From contig OX327700.1 of NCBI GenBank assembly GCA_946807835.1, positions 25,022,001 to 25,086,000 on the forward strand: a stretch of DNA of 64,000 nt. The letters are read 5' to 3'. The DNA is from Ailanthus altissimus (lineage: Eukaryota; Streptophyta; Magnoliopsida; Sapindales; Simaroubaceae). Shown in pieces: positions 46,490 through 58,866 of the stretch. The notes under the pieces were generated by a model that was not told where the DNA came from, did not search any database, and saw nothing but the letters and a program-made list of their open reading frames with translations. Made by a program: the position numbers and the translations under genes. Positions within the stretch are counted from its first letter, which is position 1; each line of letters opens with the position of its first letter.

Positions 46490-46990
46490 TTTCAATTTTG
46501 TTTCCTCTTGAGTAAGCATACTAGACAATTCACTAACATTTCACTTATCCTTAATAATGTTATTGTTAATTTGGAATAGTCCATACTCAGGTGGTAATGT
46601 GTTCAAAATGAACTGCACCAATAAAGAATCATTCTAGCCTTACTACAATATTAAACATCTCGATGATATGTTTTTACATAGTCCGCGACCCATCAAACTT
46701 TATGGTCGTGAGTTCTGCCATAAGAGTATCAATGAAAGATTGATCCACATAACGTAAACGTTCTTCCACATGCTTAAGATATTCTTTTGCACTTTCTGCA
46801 TGTAGAATAGTTGAGGTAATATTGTTGACAATAGTCATTCGCATGAAATTAAGGCTTAATCTATTTGACCATTTTCATTCTTTATAATGTAATTTCTCTT
46901 TAGCGGTGCTAAGTCAAGATCCAAAGCACCTAAATGGAAATCAATTTATTCTTGCCATTTAGAGAAATTTAATCCATTAAAAATACTAAC
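46490..46990 (-). pseudogene. Copia-3 gag, broken
   Basis: From about 46985 the minus strand reads FNGLNFSKWQE, stop, IDFHLGALDLDLAPL. This matches the F.G.NF..W.EQ..F.LG.LDLDLAL opening of this copia gag class. Later frames read MAELTTIKFDGSRTM (about 46735-46675). The Gln-to-stop change and frame breaks kill it. The leader runs on to the primer site at 47712 with no other frame. Confidence 0.65.
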
Positions 46991-46999
46991 AAAATAAGC

Positions 47000-48183
47000 A
47001 AGCGAATAAAGGGTAATAACTATAAACATAAAATGCTCAAAATTTTCTTAATGGACTCAGATACATAATTAGTTAAGAATATATTATAGTTTATCTTTAG
47101 GCATAAAACTACAATGTATATCATCATAATTTTTAATGCCTTTATAATCTTTATGAGGCAATTAAATATTTAAGATTAAATATACATATGATCTTTGGAT
47201 GACAAAATATATTTAAACAAAATATTAATTTACCTCCATAATGTTTACTATTCACAAAATGACTAATATACCTTTAGGTATATCTTAAATTTCTCATGAT
47301 TAGTAAACACCAATTTATCCAATTATAAATAATAATAGGCATTTCATTGGAAAAATGATCTTTAGTTTTATACATAAACCATCCTTAAGTTTGGCCGCGT
47401 TGGTGACTAACATACCATAACAAGTCATGTATATATTGTAACTCACATAGAAAATACATTAATTTGTGTAAAACACGTAAAAACTCATTCATAATCACCA
47501 TCAAGATTATTTAATAATATATTATACAATAAAACCAAAATTAAGATACATACATGATAAAGACATAATCATAAATATTTTGGTTTTGGTTCTTTTATGT
47601 ATATTTATAACAAGGATCTTAAAACTGATGGGTGATCACATAATCATTTCATAAATAAATATCATAATTAAAGGAGAAATTATGTGTTCTAAAACCTAAT
47701 GCTCTCATACCACATGTAAAATTTTAAACTTAAGTGTATGCATGGATGCATATAAATCATAAATCAAATCTTAAAACAATATAATTCTCACAATATTATT
47801 TTAGAGTCACACTTGATAAGGAAGAATTAGCCTTATAAATTAATTTTTCTCCCCTCACCCTTTATCCACTTGTTAATCTATAATACTTTTTATGTGAATT
47901 ACTTTATATGAAATAATTTATAATTTGAGAAGAAACTTCAATGATGGATTTCTTAGTTATTAATTCTTTACAAGAGTCATCCTTATATAGACTATAAATG
48001 AAAAGGAGTACTTATTAATAGAAGTACCTTTTGAACTTCCTAAAAACATTTGTGGAAGTGTTCTTTCAGCTTATAGATGAATTAATAGAAGTGCCTTTTA
48101 GGCTTTCAAGAACCAATAATAAAAATACTTCTTAAGCTTCTTGTAGCCCTTGATCTTCCCAGTTATATCTTACTAAATGAGAT
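47000..48183 (-). repeat. Copia-3 leader, primer site and first part of 5' LTR
   Basis: 47000-47700 is untranslated leader. The primer site on the minus strand is TGGTATGAGAGC (47701-47712), one base off the common TGGTATCAGAGC. The LTR begins at 47715 (TGTAAAATTTT) and breaks at 48183 where copia-4 entered. Confidence 0.8.
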
Positions 48184-49053
48184 TGTTGAGGGAGGAAATG
48201 CCCTTCTCCCTCTTGAGGTTATGTGAAAGCTAAGAACCTCAAGTTCAATCTAGAACCCTAACTTTCTTGCGCAGCGGAATAACCTATTAATCAAGCAAAA
48301 GTAACAAGAATCCAAAGTAGAATATAAAAGAGCACAACACAATCTTACATTCGGCCAATTGTCTACGTCCACGGTAGATTCAAGGATCCTAACCTCTCTT
48401 ATTAACTCTCTAGAGATTTTACAAGGAAAATCCAATTAAAAGAACCCTCAAAATAACCTAATGTTTAGTAAACCCTTATTCTACCACTAACAATGATCAC
48501 TCAAATGACGATTCCACTATAGCGCACACAAGCACTTAGTGTCTACCTAGTTCTTCCCCTCTCTTAGAGTTTCTCTTAATGTTTGATCTCAAATAAAGAG
48601 TTTACAAGTGTTTATATAGGGTGTATTTCGTGCCTACTAATCCTATTCTTTATTGGAGTAAGAGTCCACTTCTTTTGGAAGTTCAAAACTTTCCAAAACT
48701 CGAAATCCTGAACCAAAAGGAAAAACTGATGCATCTGGCGCTGCGGCGCTTGTCCCTGGGCTTCACGGTGCTTGGCATTATTGCTCTCATCGCCGTGGCG
48801 CTGGGCTTTTGTGATGGGCGCCGCGGCATTCATGCTTGGAAGCTCCTCTCGCATTTTCTTCGCTTTCTTCGCGTCTTCGAGTCTCGTTTCGCTTCCCCTT
48901 TTATGTTCCACACGTTCTAAACTTCTCTATACGTGTTCTACACATTCTAGACTTCTTGTGACTCTCCACTTTGGTATTCATCTCAATTCTTGTCCAACCA
49001 AGATTGTTGAATCACCAATTTTTCAACAAATTCTTCTTACCAATTTTCCAACA
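48184..49053 (-). repeat. Copia-4 3' LTR
   Basis: TGTTGAGGGAGG ... CAACA. On the minus strand a TATA box lies at 48611-48620 and a GC-rich block (48735-48840, GGCGCTGCGGCGCTTG, GGGCGCCGCGGC) lies about 115 bp upstream of it, the same layout as copia-2. Confidence 0.9.
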
Positions 49054-49370
49054 AATCCTTCCTTGATTTAAAATCTTCCAAATAAAAATGCTTCGGGATC
49101 CGATTCACACCAATACTCTATCACCTAGAGTTGATTCTAGTTAAGTCTCCACCAAGACTTAACTTTCCCCGGGCCAGTGACTTTAGTCTCCAAAGGCATT
49201 CGTGCACCTTGCATAGGGTATGGATGCATTGCACTATTTTCCAACCCTCATCATATTAGTGAGCACAGTTTGGATGTCGCCTAGTGGTCTACATTACTCC
49301 AACACCCCGTGTTAGGCCACTCATAGCCATCCCAATAAGCACATAGAGCCCCTCATTATACTTCTCACCC

Positions 49371-50463
49371 TCAAACCTTATAGGTCCTTTCTCTACCCTT
49401 AGTTTTTTTTTTTTTCACTCTAACTGAATACCCTTCCTCATCGAGCTTGCCTAGGGATATCAAGTTCCTCCTCAATTTAGGAACATGCCTTACACCATGT
49501 AAGTCCCTAGTTTCTCCACCTTGCATCCTCAGCCTTATGTCACCAACTCCCATGATCTCACAAATTATGTCATTCTCCATTAGAGTTTTACCTATCTGGC
49601 TTTATAGTTGGTAAACATCGATCTGTCAGGACACATATGGACGTTGCACGTCGAATTTAGTATCCATTTGCCAACGTACTTTCCCTTTGAGGTTACCAAT
49701 GTGTCTACAACTTTGATATCTTCCTCAGTACTGATTGCAGCCCACCCTCCTTGGTCTTTTGATTTCAGACAATTCTTCACAAAGTGTCCTTCCTTATTAC
49801 GAAGGAAATACTTCTTGGATCTCCTCTTTGATTGGTTGCTCTTCATTTCTTGTACAAGAAATGTTGCTCCACTCTCAAACTCAGATCTCTTTGTCAATTC
49901 TTTTGAGTTCAATGATGCCTTGACGTTATTCATCGTTAAAGACTCATTTCCTTACAGCAGAATATCCATAAAACTCTCATAGCTCCTTAGCAACGAACTT
50001 AACAAGATAATGGCCTTACCTTCATCCTCAGTCTTGATGCCAAGTTGCTCAAGACTTATAATTATCTTGTTGAACTCGTCAATGTGAGCTCTCAATGAAA
50101 TTCCCCCATGCATTGTTAGCTGATGTAGTTTCTTTTTCACAAGAAGTCTATTTGCAAGAGACTTCTTCATGTACAATACTTCGAGTCTCTTCCATAGCCC
50201 CAAAATGGTTTCCTATCACTAACTTTTCTTTATACTTCATCGCTCAATGCCAAGAATAAGGTGTTGTGAGCATTTTTCTGAATCGTGTCCTAATCGTTCT
50301 ACCCGTACTTTGAGGTTGTTGTCTTATTACTAGTTGAGGAGTTCGCTTCCTCCAAAGCTGAGTCTAACCCTTCCTTCACTAGTAGAGCCCTAACCTTCTT
50401 CCTCCAAAGATTAAAGTTATTCATCCCATTAAACTTCTCTATTTCTTACTTGATTGCAGCCAT
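49371..50463 (-). pseudogene. Copia-4 gag and protease, inactivated
   Basis: It starts near 50463 with MAAIK, stop, EIEKFNGMNNFNLW. From 50203 it reads GLWKRLEVLYMKKSLANRLL and FNKIIISLEQLGIKTEDEGK, clearly the same gag family as copia-2. After a stop it continues with MNNVKASLNSKELTKRSEF. The zinc knuckle has decayed to YFLRNKEGHFVKNC, losing both first cysteines. The protease site reads ILNSTCNVHMC, where copia-2 has VLDSGFTFHMC, so the catalytic Asp is now Asn and the Gly is Thr. A post-protease segment (LISLGKLDEEGYSVRV) follows, then the frame ends without pol. Confidence 0.8.
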
Positions 50464-50515
50464 GGTTTAATTACCCCAAGTGTGTATTATCAAACCTTTA
50501 GCTCTGATACTAGTT

Positions 50516-53500
50516 TATTGAGAGAGGAAATGCTCTTCTCCCTCTTGAGGTTATGTTAAAGTGAAGAACCTCAAGTTCAACCTAGAACCTTAACCTCCTT
50601 GCACAACGGAATAACGTGTTAATCAAGCAAAAGTAACAAGAATCCAAAGCAAAATATAAAAGAGCACAACACAATCTTACGTGGTTCAGCCAATTGCTTA
50701 CGTTCACGATGGATCTAAGGATCCTAACCTCTCTTATTAACTCCCTAGAGATTTTACAAAGAAAACTTAATTAGAAGAACTCTCAAAAGGACCTAATATT
50801 TAGTGAACCCTTGTTCTACTACTAACAATGATCACCCAAATGACGGTTCCACCTTAGCGCACATAAGCACTTAGTGTCTACCTAGTTCTTCCCATCTCTT
50901 AGAGTCTCTCTTAATGCTTGATCTCAAATAAAGGGTTTACAAGTGTTTATATAGGGTATATTTCATGCCTACTAACCCTATTTCTTGTTGGAGTAAGAGT
51001 CCACTTATTTTTATAGTAACCACTTATCCAACACCGAAAAGAATAAATATTTATATATATATAATATTCATATTTTATTTATATGTGGATGATACTTACT
51101 TTATATATTGTTATTAGTATTGTTTGTATAGATTAAGGACATACTATTAGTATTGGGTTTATTTGCAAGACTTTAGATTTATTTTAGGGATCAATTTACA
51201 ATACTTCAAAAGTTTTGGGATTAATTTGTAAATACTAAAAGTTAGCTTCTTAGTATAAAAATACATATTTTAAACCCTAATTGACTCATTTTTGTGTCGA
51301 GCCACCCCTTTAGAGAGAGAAAAGAGAGAAATAGAGGGGAGAGAAAGAGAAGAAGAAGAAAAAAAAAAGAAATTGAAATTTAGAGTTTTAAGAGGTATAT
51401 CATAACTATTTCTCAATTTATTAGTGTTACTTAAGTTAATTCCTTTAAGTTTTTATTTCTGGACAAATGAAAATTTTGGAATTTGATGTAAATTTTGTAA
51501 GAAATATTGAGAATTGATGATGATTATGTAAATAGCTTGATAAATCATGATGAATTACAAAATTTCTACTTGATAGTCTCTTGATCCGAAAATTTTATAA
51601 ATTGTTGCGCTTCGATTCTGGTTTTGAATTTTGAAACTATAAAACTAGACATGTATAGAATCATTGAAACTTTGAATCGATTGAAAATTCTAGAAATTGA
51701 ATGTTTAGTGAATTTATGCAAATGACCCTGAAATGCTGGAAATTGCTTGTGTTAACAGTATGATACAGTGACAAATAATTTTTATCTACTGAATGATCTT
51801 TCAAAATTACAAATTTTTGTAATATGATAAATTTATATGTCTAATATGATATATTCAAAATTCAGAATTTAGATCAATGTAGTTAAATTGTTATGATTTT
51901 CTAAAGCATATCTGCTCATTACAGTATTTGATTTACAGATTTTTAAAGCTATGGAATAAAATATTTTTAAAATACTTTTGACAGGGATTTTAAATTAAAA
52001 TATTTATCATGGATTGAAATATGTGTCAAGAGTAATTCTGTAGTATTTTTATAATTTTTGAGTTAGTACATGATTTTATAAAATTGGGAGACTAAATACT
52101 ATTTAGTAAATATCTTGATCCCGCCAGAATAATAGTTTGAATTTGATGGTGTTTATGAAATGGATTGTGTACGAATTATTATATGATATTCATACATAAG
52201 GAGGATATATGAGTTAAGAAAGATATATTCTGATTTTAGAGCAATTGGACATCATTTGATATATAAGAAAATTTTGTTAAGTATAAGTGATTAGAATGAC
52301 AAGTTTTGAGAAACCAAGTAATTAGACCAATTCGATGTGATAAGTGCAATATGTGTAATTTTGTAAGCTATTTAAAGTATTTTGTATGAATTTTGAGACT
52401 TATGAAAGGATTAATCTCCATTGATAGGTTAAGGAGAATTAAGCCTTATAGCCGAAAGTGCCAAGAGGTAAGTATATTAGACTTTTACTGAAATCACAAT
52501 AAACACAGTAATTGCCTATGTATGATTTTGTAAATGTGCTTAAAAATATGTTTATGTTATGTCAAAGTAGATTTGATATAAAATGTGAAAGACATATATT
52601 TATGAATGTGAGCATGGACATACATGTGTTTATGAAAGTGAGCTTTCAAAATGAAATGTGTTTAATAAAGAAAGCTTTTGAAGTGGAAAATGTCCATGAG
52701 ATACGTTTTGTGTTGAGGATGCTTCAACTCACTATTTACTTAGTAGGCACCTTATGTGATTTGTGGAGCCTTTATGTGTGGCCTTTCCTTGGGGATTGAT
52801 ATATGTTATGTGTTCCGTATGTATGGAGGATCCTATTGGTACCTAAAGGAAAATTAAGTTCTCACATTCGTGTGGTGGCGTATTGGTACATGTGAGAGGA
52901 CTCATTGATGATCAGGGTGAGGGTTTACCTTCGGGCATGAGCATTATATATGTGTAATTTAAACCTCACTTATACTATTCCTCTCATACAGTAGATATGT
53001 CATCGACCGGTGACATTTGGTTCATCATGTGATATGTGATATGAAAGTCTTACTAAGTAGTAGTTAAGTGATGGTATTCCTATTATATATTTTGAAAGAA
53101 TGTGTAAGCGCTTACTTGACATGTGATTTGATAAGATTATGATTTGGATTTATCTTAGCATATCATACCCATACATTGTGTACATATATGTATTTGTATT
53201 TTGATATATGAAAAACTAGTATGCTTACTGAGTTTATACTCATTATACTTTATGGTGATTTCAGGTAAATAAGGTACATGTGTGCTTAACGGATTTGGCA
53301 AGACTTTTGTTGTCCCTTGAGTTCCCTAAGTTGTTAGGTTGCTAAGTGTTTCATTTGTGGACACGTAGTTTAAGATATTTTATTTATCCCTATTAAATAA
53401 ATTTTTATATATTATTTTATTAGGTGTAGTTGTATTTGGTTTATATTTCACCAAGTATGGTCATGAATGGAACTTTGTGTTGAACTTATTAACAGCTTGC

Positions 53501-53985
53501 TAAGGATTCCTATGTTGAATTTAAGTTTGAAATTTTATGTAATATTAATTATGAGTGCACATTATTGAATGAGTTTAAGTTATGTCGTGTATCAGATCTT
53601 TTGAGTCTGGGGGCGTGACAGTTTTGGAAGTCCAAAACTTCCCAAAACTCGAAATCTCGAACCAAAACGGACAACTGACGCATCTGGCGCCGCGGCGCTG
53701 GGTATTATCGCACCCATTGCCACTGCGCTAGGTCCCTATTGCCCCAGCGCCGTAGTGCTGGGCTTTTATGATGGGCGTCGCGGCGCTCATGCCTGGCAGC
53801 TCCTCTCACATTCTCTTCGCTTCCTTCGCGTCTTCGAGTCCCGTTTTGCTTTTCTCTTCGTGTTTCACACATCCTAGACTTCTCTATACGTGTCCCACAC
53901 GTTCTAAACTTCTTGTGACTCTCTACTTTGATATTTATCTCAATTCTTATCCAATCAAGATTGTTGAATCACCAATTTTCCAACA
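50516..53985 (-). repeat. Copia-4 5' LTR, interrupted by a solo LTR
   Basis: The LTR occupies 50516-51011 and 53621-53985. Its start reads TATTGAG, so TG has mutated to TA. The GC-rich block is at 53685-53790 (GGCGCCGCGGCGCTGGG). The TATA box (near 50946) is now separated from that block by the insertion. Confidence 0.85.
51012..53620 (+). mobile_element. Tekay/Del-type solo LTR (2609 bp) in the copia-4 LTR
   Basis: It aligns along its length with LTR-B (28894-31534) and ends in the same GGCGTGACA. The start reads TATAGTAACC, with TG mutated to TA. Flanks ATTTT (51007-51011) and GTTTT (53621-53625) form a one-mismatch target duplication. The intact left LTR of copia-4 (CCACTTCTTTTGGAAG, 48668) shows the uninterrupted site. 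No internal domain remains, consistent with LTR-LTR recombination. The open frame at 52512-52799 inside it is not a gene. Confidence 0.85.
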
Positions 53986-53994
53986 GAGATAATA

Positions 53995-55763
53995 TGAAAT
54001 GACCCGCCCCAACCTCACCTTGGTGTCAAGGTGAATTTGCAACCTTGAACCGTTAGCTATATGCTTGATTCTCTAAAATTCACTAGGCGAAGACAATAAA
54101 AAATAAAAATATATACTTTTTCATGACCTCATTAGATGTCTTATAAATATACTAGTACATATGGATGTATGTCATAAGTGTCACGTGGCTCAACAAGATT
54201 CCATGAATTTTACAAAACCTGGAGAGAAAAAAATTTAGGAAAAAAATGGTGAATCTAATGACTCAGTAAGTGGTAAAGAAAAATACATATATATTCTTTT
54301 ATAGATAAAATTACACATTTATAAAAAAGTACACCTCGTAAATAAAATTAAAAAAATATATGAGGTAAACAAACGTAGACCTATACGAATATCATAAGTT
54401 GCCTTAAAACTTATAATATAAAATAATCGTGAAACTATATATTTAGCAACCATAAAACTTTTGCTGATGTATCAATATCTAGAACTTGTTGCTATATTTT
54501 TTCGTAACTGAGCATGGTGAACCATACAAAGAATATGAAAATATCACATATTATATTTATACTAAAAAATGACACTAAACTAGTACTTAAAGGAAAATCT
54601 CGTCGTACCTGGAATACTCCTCAAGCAGAGCGTTGGACGTGCTTTCTTTAATCTTATCTCATATCCTCGTCTCACACATGCACAGAGCAAATTAATATTC
54701 TCGTCTTATGCATGCGCAGAGAAAATTGACTCCCAAAGAGCAAAACACCCATACACACGGCTCAAATCCTCTGTATGTACAGACGTGCCCCAAAGGCCTG
54801 AATCCCATATTCTGTCTGAAGGGGAAGGGTATAGTTTAATAGTTTCAAAATTATTTATTTTATACAATACATAAACTTATAGCATTTTTTTATATCATGT
54901 TTCATCTTCTTTAAATTCCAAGGTACTTAAAATTCATTATTGATACATAAAAAATATTATCTCAAATATAATATTTTCTTAACTAATTATATATTTATTC
55001 ATATACTTCAATTCATCTCATTTTTATAAAATAAATATAAATAAATGGAACATGTTTAAAAAAATAATTATATAAAAAAATTAAATATTTATTATCTCAT
55101 ACTTTATACTTTATATTTTATACCTTACACTTTAATCACATAAATCATTTAAACATATTTCTACTACTATATACTATCATGGATCATAAACATTCTAATT
55201 ATAAATTTTTTACATTTAATATAATTACAATTATATAAAAAAATTAAATATTTATTATCTCATAGTTCTTTCTTCTTCTCCTTCTCCTTCTCCGTCTCTT
55301 TCTTCTTTCTTCTTCTTCTTCTTCCTCTTCTCTCTCTCTTTCTTCTCTCCCCTCTCCTTTCTCTCCATCTCACGAACCCAAAACAAAGACACAAAATAAA
55401 TAAAAATAAACATAAACATAAAAAGATTCTCTTTTTTTCACTATTGTTTTAAACATGGATCCCACATATTTAAATCAAAATATACAAATAATAATATGTA
55501 TTATATAATAATTTTCTAGACTCACACATTTAATAAATATATATAATAAATATAAAATCTTAATATTATATATATAATATTAATATTATTTAGGAGCATT
55601 TAATTTAACATGTATCCATCTATCATATTTGGTATTTGTTTTTACTAAATTTGTTGACTAATAATCATTAAAAGTGACATCAAGAGAATATCCTAGAGAT
55701 ATATATGTATTTTAATGTTACTATTTAAAATTATTAAAGACTTAGTAATATTTAGGTATTACA
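53995..55763 (-). mobile_element. Tekay/Del-like solo LTR (1769 bp) in the copia-3 LTR
   Basis: On the minus strand it begins TGTAATACCTAAATATTAC and ends GGGGCGGGTCATTTCA. A perfect TAATA duplication flanks it (53990-53994, 55764-55768). The undisturbed copia-3 3' LTR shows the empty site (GAGATAATATGACATTGC). A purine-rich tract (about 55265-55375, read on the minus strand) corresponds to the GAGAGAAAG region of LTR-A and LTR-B. No coding sequence. Confidence 0.85.
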
Positions 55764-55951
55764 TAATATGATTTTGCAACTTTTCAAGTACTTTAATGGG
55801 TAAGGAAATGACCAATTTATATATTAAATAGACATTAATTTAGTACGTCCATCAAGTAACCAAATGAACATGTGACATTTATTTTCACTATTAAATTTTA
55901 GTGTTATTTATTTATCTGATTATTTTGCCATAAATAGGACACAATCTAACA

Positions 55952-56330
55952 TTTATCTCATTATGAGTACCTTATGATTACTTGGAATAAATTACTTAAA
56001 TCTAAAAAAAAAATTAAATTAATATTTCAAATATTATTTTTGAATAATTCAATTTTATAATGTAGTTACTTTTATTATATTATTTTATTTATCTAATAGT
56101 ATATATATATATATGTATATACAGGAAGATTATTAATAGTCATTTAATTGGTAATAGAATATATAAATTTACTAATTTATCAAATGTCTAATATTATATA
56201 ATAATTAAATTTAAGATAATATTCAATAATTTTCATTAAATAATTTTAATAAGTTAATAATATATATTCAATTATAAATTGAGCATTTATATTTATTAAC
56301 TTATTATTATAAGCATTTAATTAATGTTAG
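55952..56330. other. AT-rich spacer
   Basis: Contains (TA)n near 56100-56115. No gene or repeat boundary was seen between copia-3 and the SIRE-like element. Confidence 0.4.
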
Positions 56331-56689
56331 TGTTGACTTTCTAGTCATATATATTGATGTTTTAATAATAACAAATCCCGTATTGATTGTAATTGGACAC
56401 TGAAATAATTAAACGCATAAGTGAGGTAAAATATGAGCAAATAAAATAGAAGGTAAATTTGAAATTAAGCTGATACTGTATGAGATAGAAAATGTGCACA
56501 AACTTATTGATAACATAAAGATAATTATGTTAGCTTTCTAAAAAATTTTACAGAAGTAAATTTGGAGTTGTCTACAAAAAGTTATTGTCAAATCATTCAA
56601 ATATACTGAAGTTTGACCAAAGTGCAAAGTTTTAAAAAATTTAAAAAATGGACTAAAATGCAAAAGATCAAGACTTTGTGAAGATCACT

Positions 56690-56840
56690 ATAGCGGGGGG
56701 CATTGTAGCAGCATTTACAATACTGTAGCAACGGAAGAATTACTATATAACGGTTAAGTACTGTGCATCACTATAGCAACGGTTAAGTCACTGTAACAAC
56801 ATTGTAGCAACGAGAAAGTTACTATAGCAACGGCTATGTT
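56690..56840. repeat. Degenerate ACTGTAGCAACGG array in the 5' LTR
   Basis: About eight variants of CACTATAGCAACGG / TACTGTAGCAACGG occur in 150 bp. The matching array in the 3' LTR spans 59220-59370. Confidence 0.8.
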
Positions 56841-57487
56841 TCACTCTTTATAAATGCCTCACTCATTTGAAGCTAAAAAAAAATAAGAAAAGAAGAGAAA
56901 AATGTTATATATTAGAATTGAGAGCTTCATTGTTCTTACAACTTTATATTTACTCATTTTAGAGTCTAAATTATTTTACTTATCAATTATTATATTGATT
57001 TTATTCAAGTGTTGTGAGAAACATTTTGTGAAGAGGGTGGTTACTCTTTTGTTGTAAGTTAAGTGTTTGTAAAAAATACTTTGAGATAAGAGTTGTTACT
57101 CTTTAATTATAAGGGGTTTAATTAGTATCTTTGAAACCAATTTGTTGTAAAGGTTTCTTGACACTTTAGAAGTCAAGTGTACTAATTCTTGGCCTTAGTT
57201 TAAGGTAAGCTAATGGATTCCCTCAAGGCGAGTTGCTTGGGGCATGAACGTAGGTCGTGTGGAGTGCCGAACCACGTAAACATCTGAGTGTCCTTCTCTC
57301 TATCCCCTTACTATGAGTGTCCTTCTCTCTATCCCTTACTCTATTATTTTTTACAATTATTTATGTTTTAATAATTGCATAAATTAATTATATTAGTGCA
57401 TTAATTTTTAAATATCCAATTCACCCTTTTTTTGGATTGCCTATCTAGATTTTTCATTTGGTATCAAAGCCTCATTCTCTAGAAAAA

Positions 57488-57955
57488 TGACTTAATCATC
57501 TTAGAGTGATCCTTGGCAACCCTTAGAGAACCTAATATGTATGAGGGCAAATCCACCACTAGACCTCAATTTTTTTAACGGATTCAATTATAGATCTTGA
57601 AAAATTAGGATGAGGACTTATTTGCAAGCTTTTAATTAGGAACTTTGAATTATTGTTTAAAATGGTCCTTATGTACTTATGAAAAAGAATAAAAGTGGAA
57701 AGTTTATTCTCAAACTCGAAGAAAAGTGGAATCAAGGAGATTTTAGAAATGTTTCTTTAAATACAAAAGTCATGAATCATTTATTTTGTGTATTAAATAA
57801 AAACGTATTCAATAAAATCTGCAATAAAAATGGTCATAAAGTTTATAATTGTCATTTCGAAAAATTTGGAGTAAAACAAATTTGGGTTCCAAAATGAACT
57901 ATTACTAAATTTCAAGGACCCAAGAAATGTTGGGTACCAAAATGTACAATTTGAA
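57488..57955 (+). pseudogene. SIRE-like gag remnant with internal deletion
   Basis: It reads TRPQF, then, after a one-base frame change, FNGFNYRS, stop, KIRMRTYLQAFN, with stops where SIRE-type gags have Trp. It continues through KLEEKWNQGDFRNVSLNTKV and LFCVLNKNVFNKIC. It then jumps directly to the far C-terminal NKNGHKVYNC, a CCHC-like half knuckle, and KQIWVPK, GPKKCWVPK repeats. The central gag, protease and all of pol are deleted. The open frame 57679-57897 is this fused remnant and not a separate gene. Confidence 0.65.
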
Positions 57956-57959
57956 TTAA

Positions 57960-58866
57960 CTTTTATAGATCATGTGAGGTAAAAAAAAAATTGTGCAATT
58001 GGAATTGCTAATAATTTTTATCTTATTAATTGATATTATATTTGATGGTACCTTGATATTGTGTGAATTTGTTTTTTAGCATATTATAAGGTATTGATGT
58101 TTTTAATTCATTAATAAATTATAAATTGTTGGAATAGGAACATTTTACATAATGCATTGTTTATTTAATATCCTTTTTTTAAAAAAAATGATCTTGAGTT
58201 TATACATGTCATATTTGCATATTTATGGTGTTTAATTTATTTCAAATTGTTTTAAAATAATTGATATACATTTGGTTGTCATAGGAGAAGTTATATGTTT
58301 TTTAAATTATTTCAAGTATATCATTACATCTTTTATTTTCTAAGGGAGAGAGTTTTGCATGTTATATTTAGAGGGAGCAATATATTATAAGCATATAGTT
58401 TGTGAATAATATTTTTGTTTGAATTTATGAATAAATTCTTCGTAGCTTGAAATTCTCCTCATATACAAGTTCTTAATGATTTTTCTATTAAAAACAATGA
58501 ATGCGTTTCAATATAATATTTTAATGAAATAGTATATATATTGAAAATTTATTTTTCACAGAAGGAGAAATGTATTTTGATTAATATTGCTTATGGCTGT
58601 GGTGTTTATAATTGAGTCATATATGCCTATAAAATATTTTGATGATTTTATGAGTAATTATGCATATTGGAAAAATATTTTTAAAGGGAGAAATATTATA
58701 TGAACATTATACTTTTGATAAATACCTCAATAATTTTCAGCATTTTGATGATATTAAAAGGGGGAGAATTTTAATTAGAAATTATGATATAGAAGTTTCA
58801 TTATAAAATCTCCACTAAAGTCATCAAAATATATAAGGTATTTGTCATCATAAACAAAATGGAGAT
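57960..58866. other. Non-coding interior of the SIRE-like element
   Basis: AT-rich with repeated GGGAGA words (AAAGGGAGAAATATTATATG, GGGGGAGAATTTT), ending in the polypurine tract. No coding frame was found. Confidence 0.5.

Larger units (their letters stand above)
48184..53985 (-). mobile_element. Copia-4: pol-less gag-protease copia (TR-GAG-like) with both LTRs
   Basis: LTRs are 48184-49053 (870 bp) and 50516-53985 (about 856 bp after removing a 2609-bp solo LTR and its duplicated site). A perfect 5-bp target duplication GAGAT flanks it (48179-48183, 53986-53990). The internal region is only 1462 bp, with a primer site at 50501-50512 (GCTCTGATACTA on +), gag and a protease remnant. It then passes straight to the polypurine end (AATCCTTCC on +, 49054). 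Integrase, reverse transcriptase and RNase H are absent. It therefore looks like a non-autonomous gag-bearing derivative related to Tork elements such as copia-2. Confidence 0.85.
42535..55951 (-). mobile_element. Copia-3: decayed Ty1/copia with both LTRs, 5' LTR split by two insertions
   Basis: The 3' LTR is 42535-43111 (577 bp, TGTAAAACTTT ... ATCTGACA). The 5' LTR is in pieces: 47715-48183, 53991-53994 and 55769-55951. A primer site (GCTCTCATACCA on +, 47701-47712) and a polypurine-like tract beside 43111 (AGTGAGAGAA on the minus strand) fix its orientation. Between them lie RNase H, reverse transcriptase, integrase and gag in copia order on the minus strand. Copia-4 inserted at 48184 and a solo LTR at 53995. 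Outer flanks TTTTA and TTTAT match only partly. Confidence 0.85.

Noticed and set aside
57679..57897. 72-codon frame as a stand-alone gene
   Set aside because: It is a fused, internally deleted gag remnant between two LTRs.
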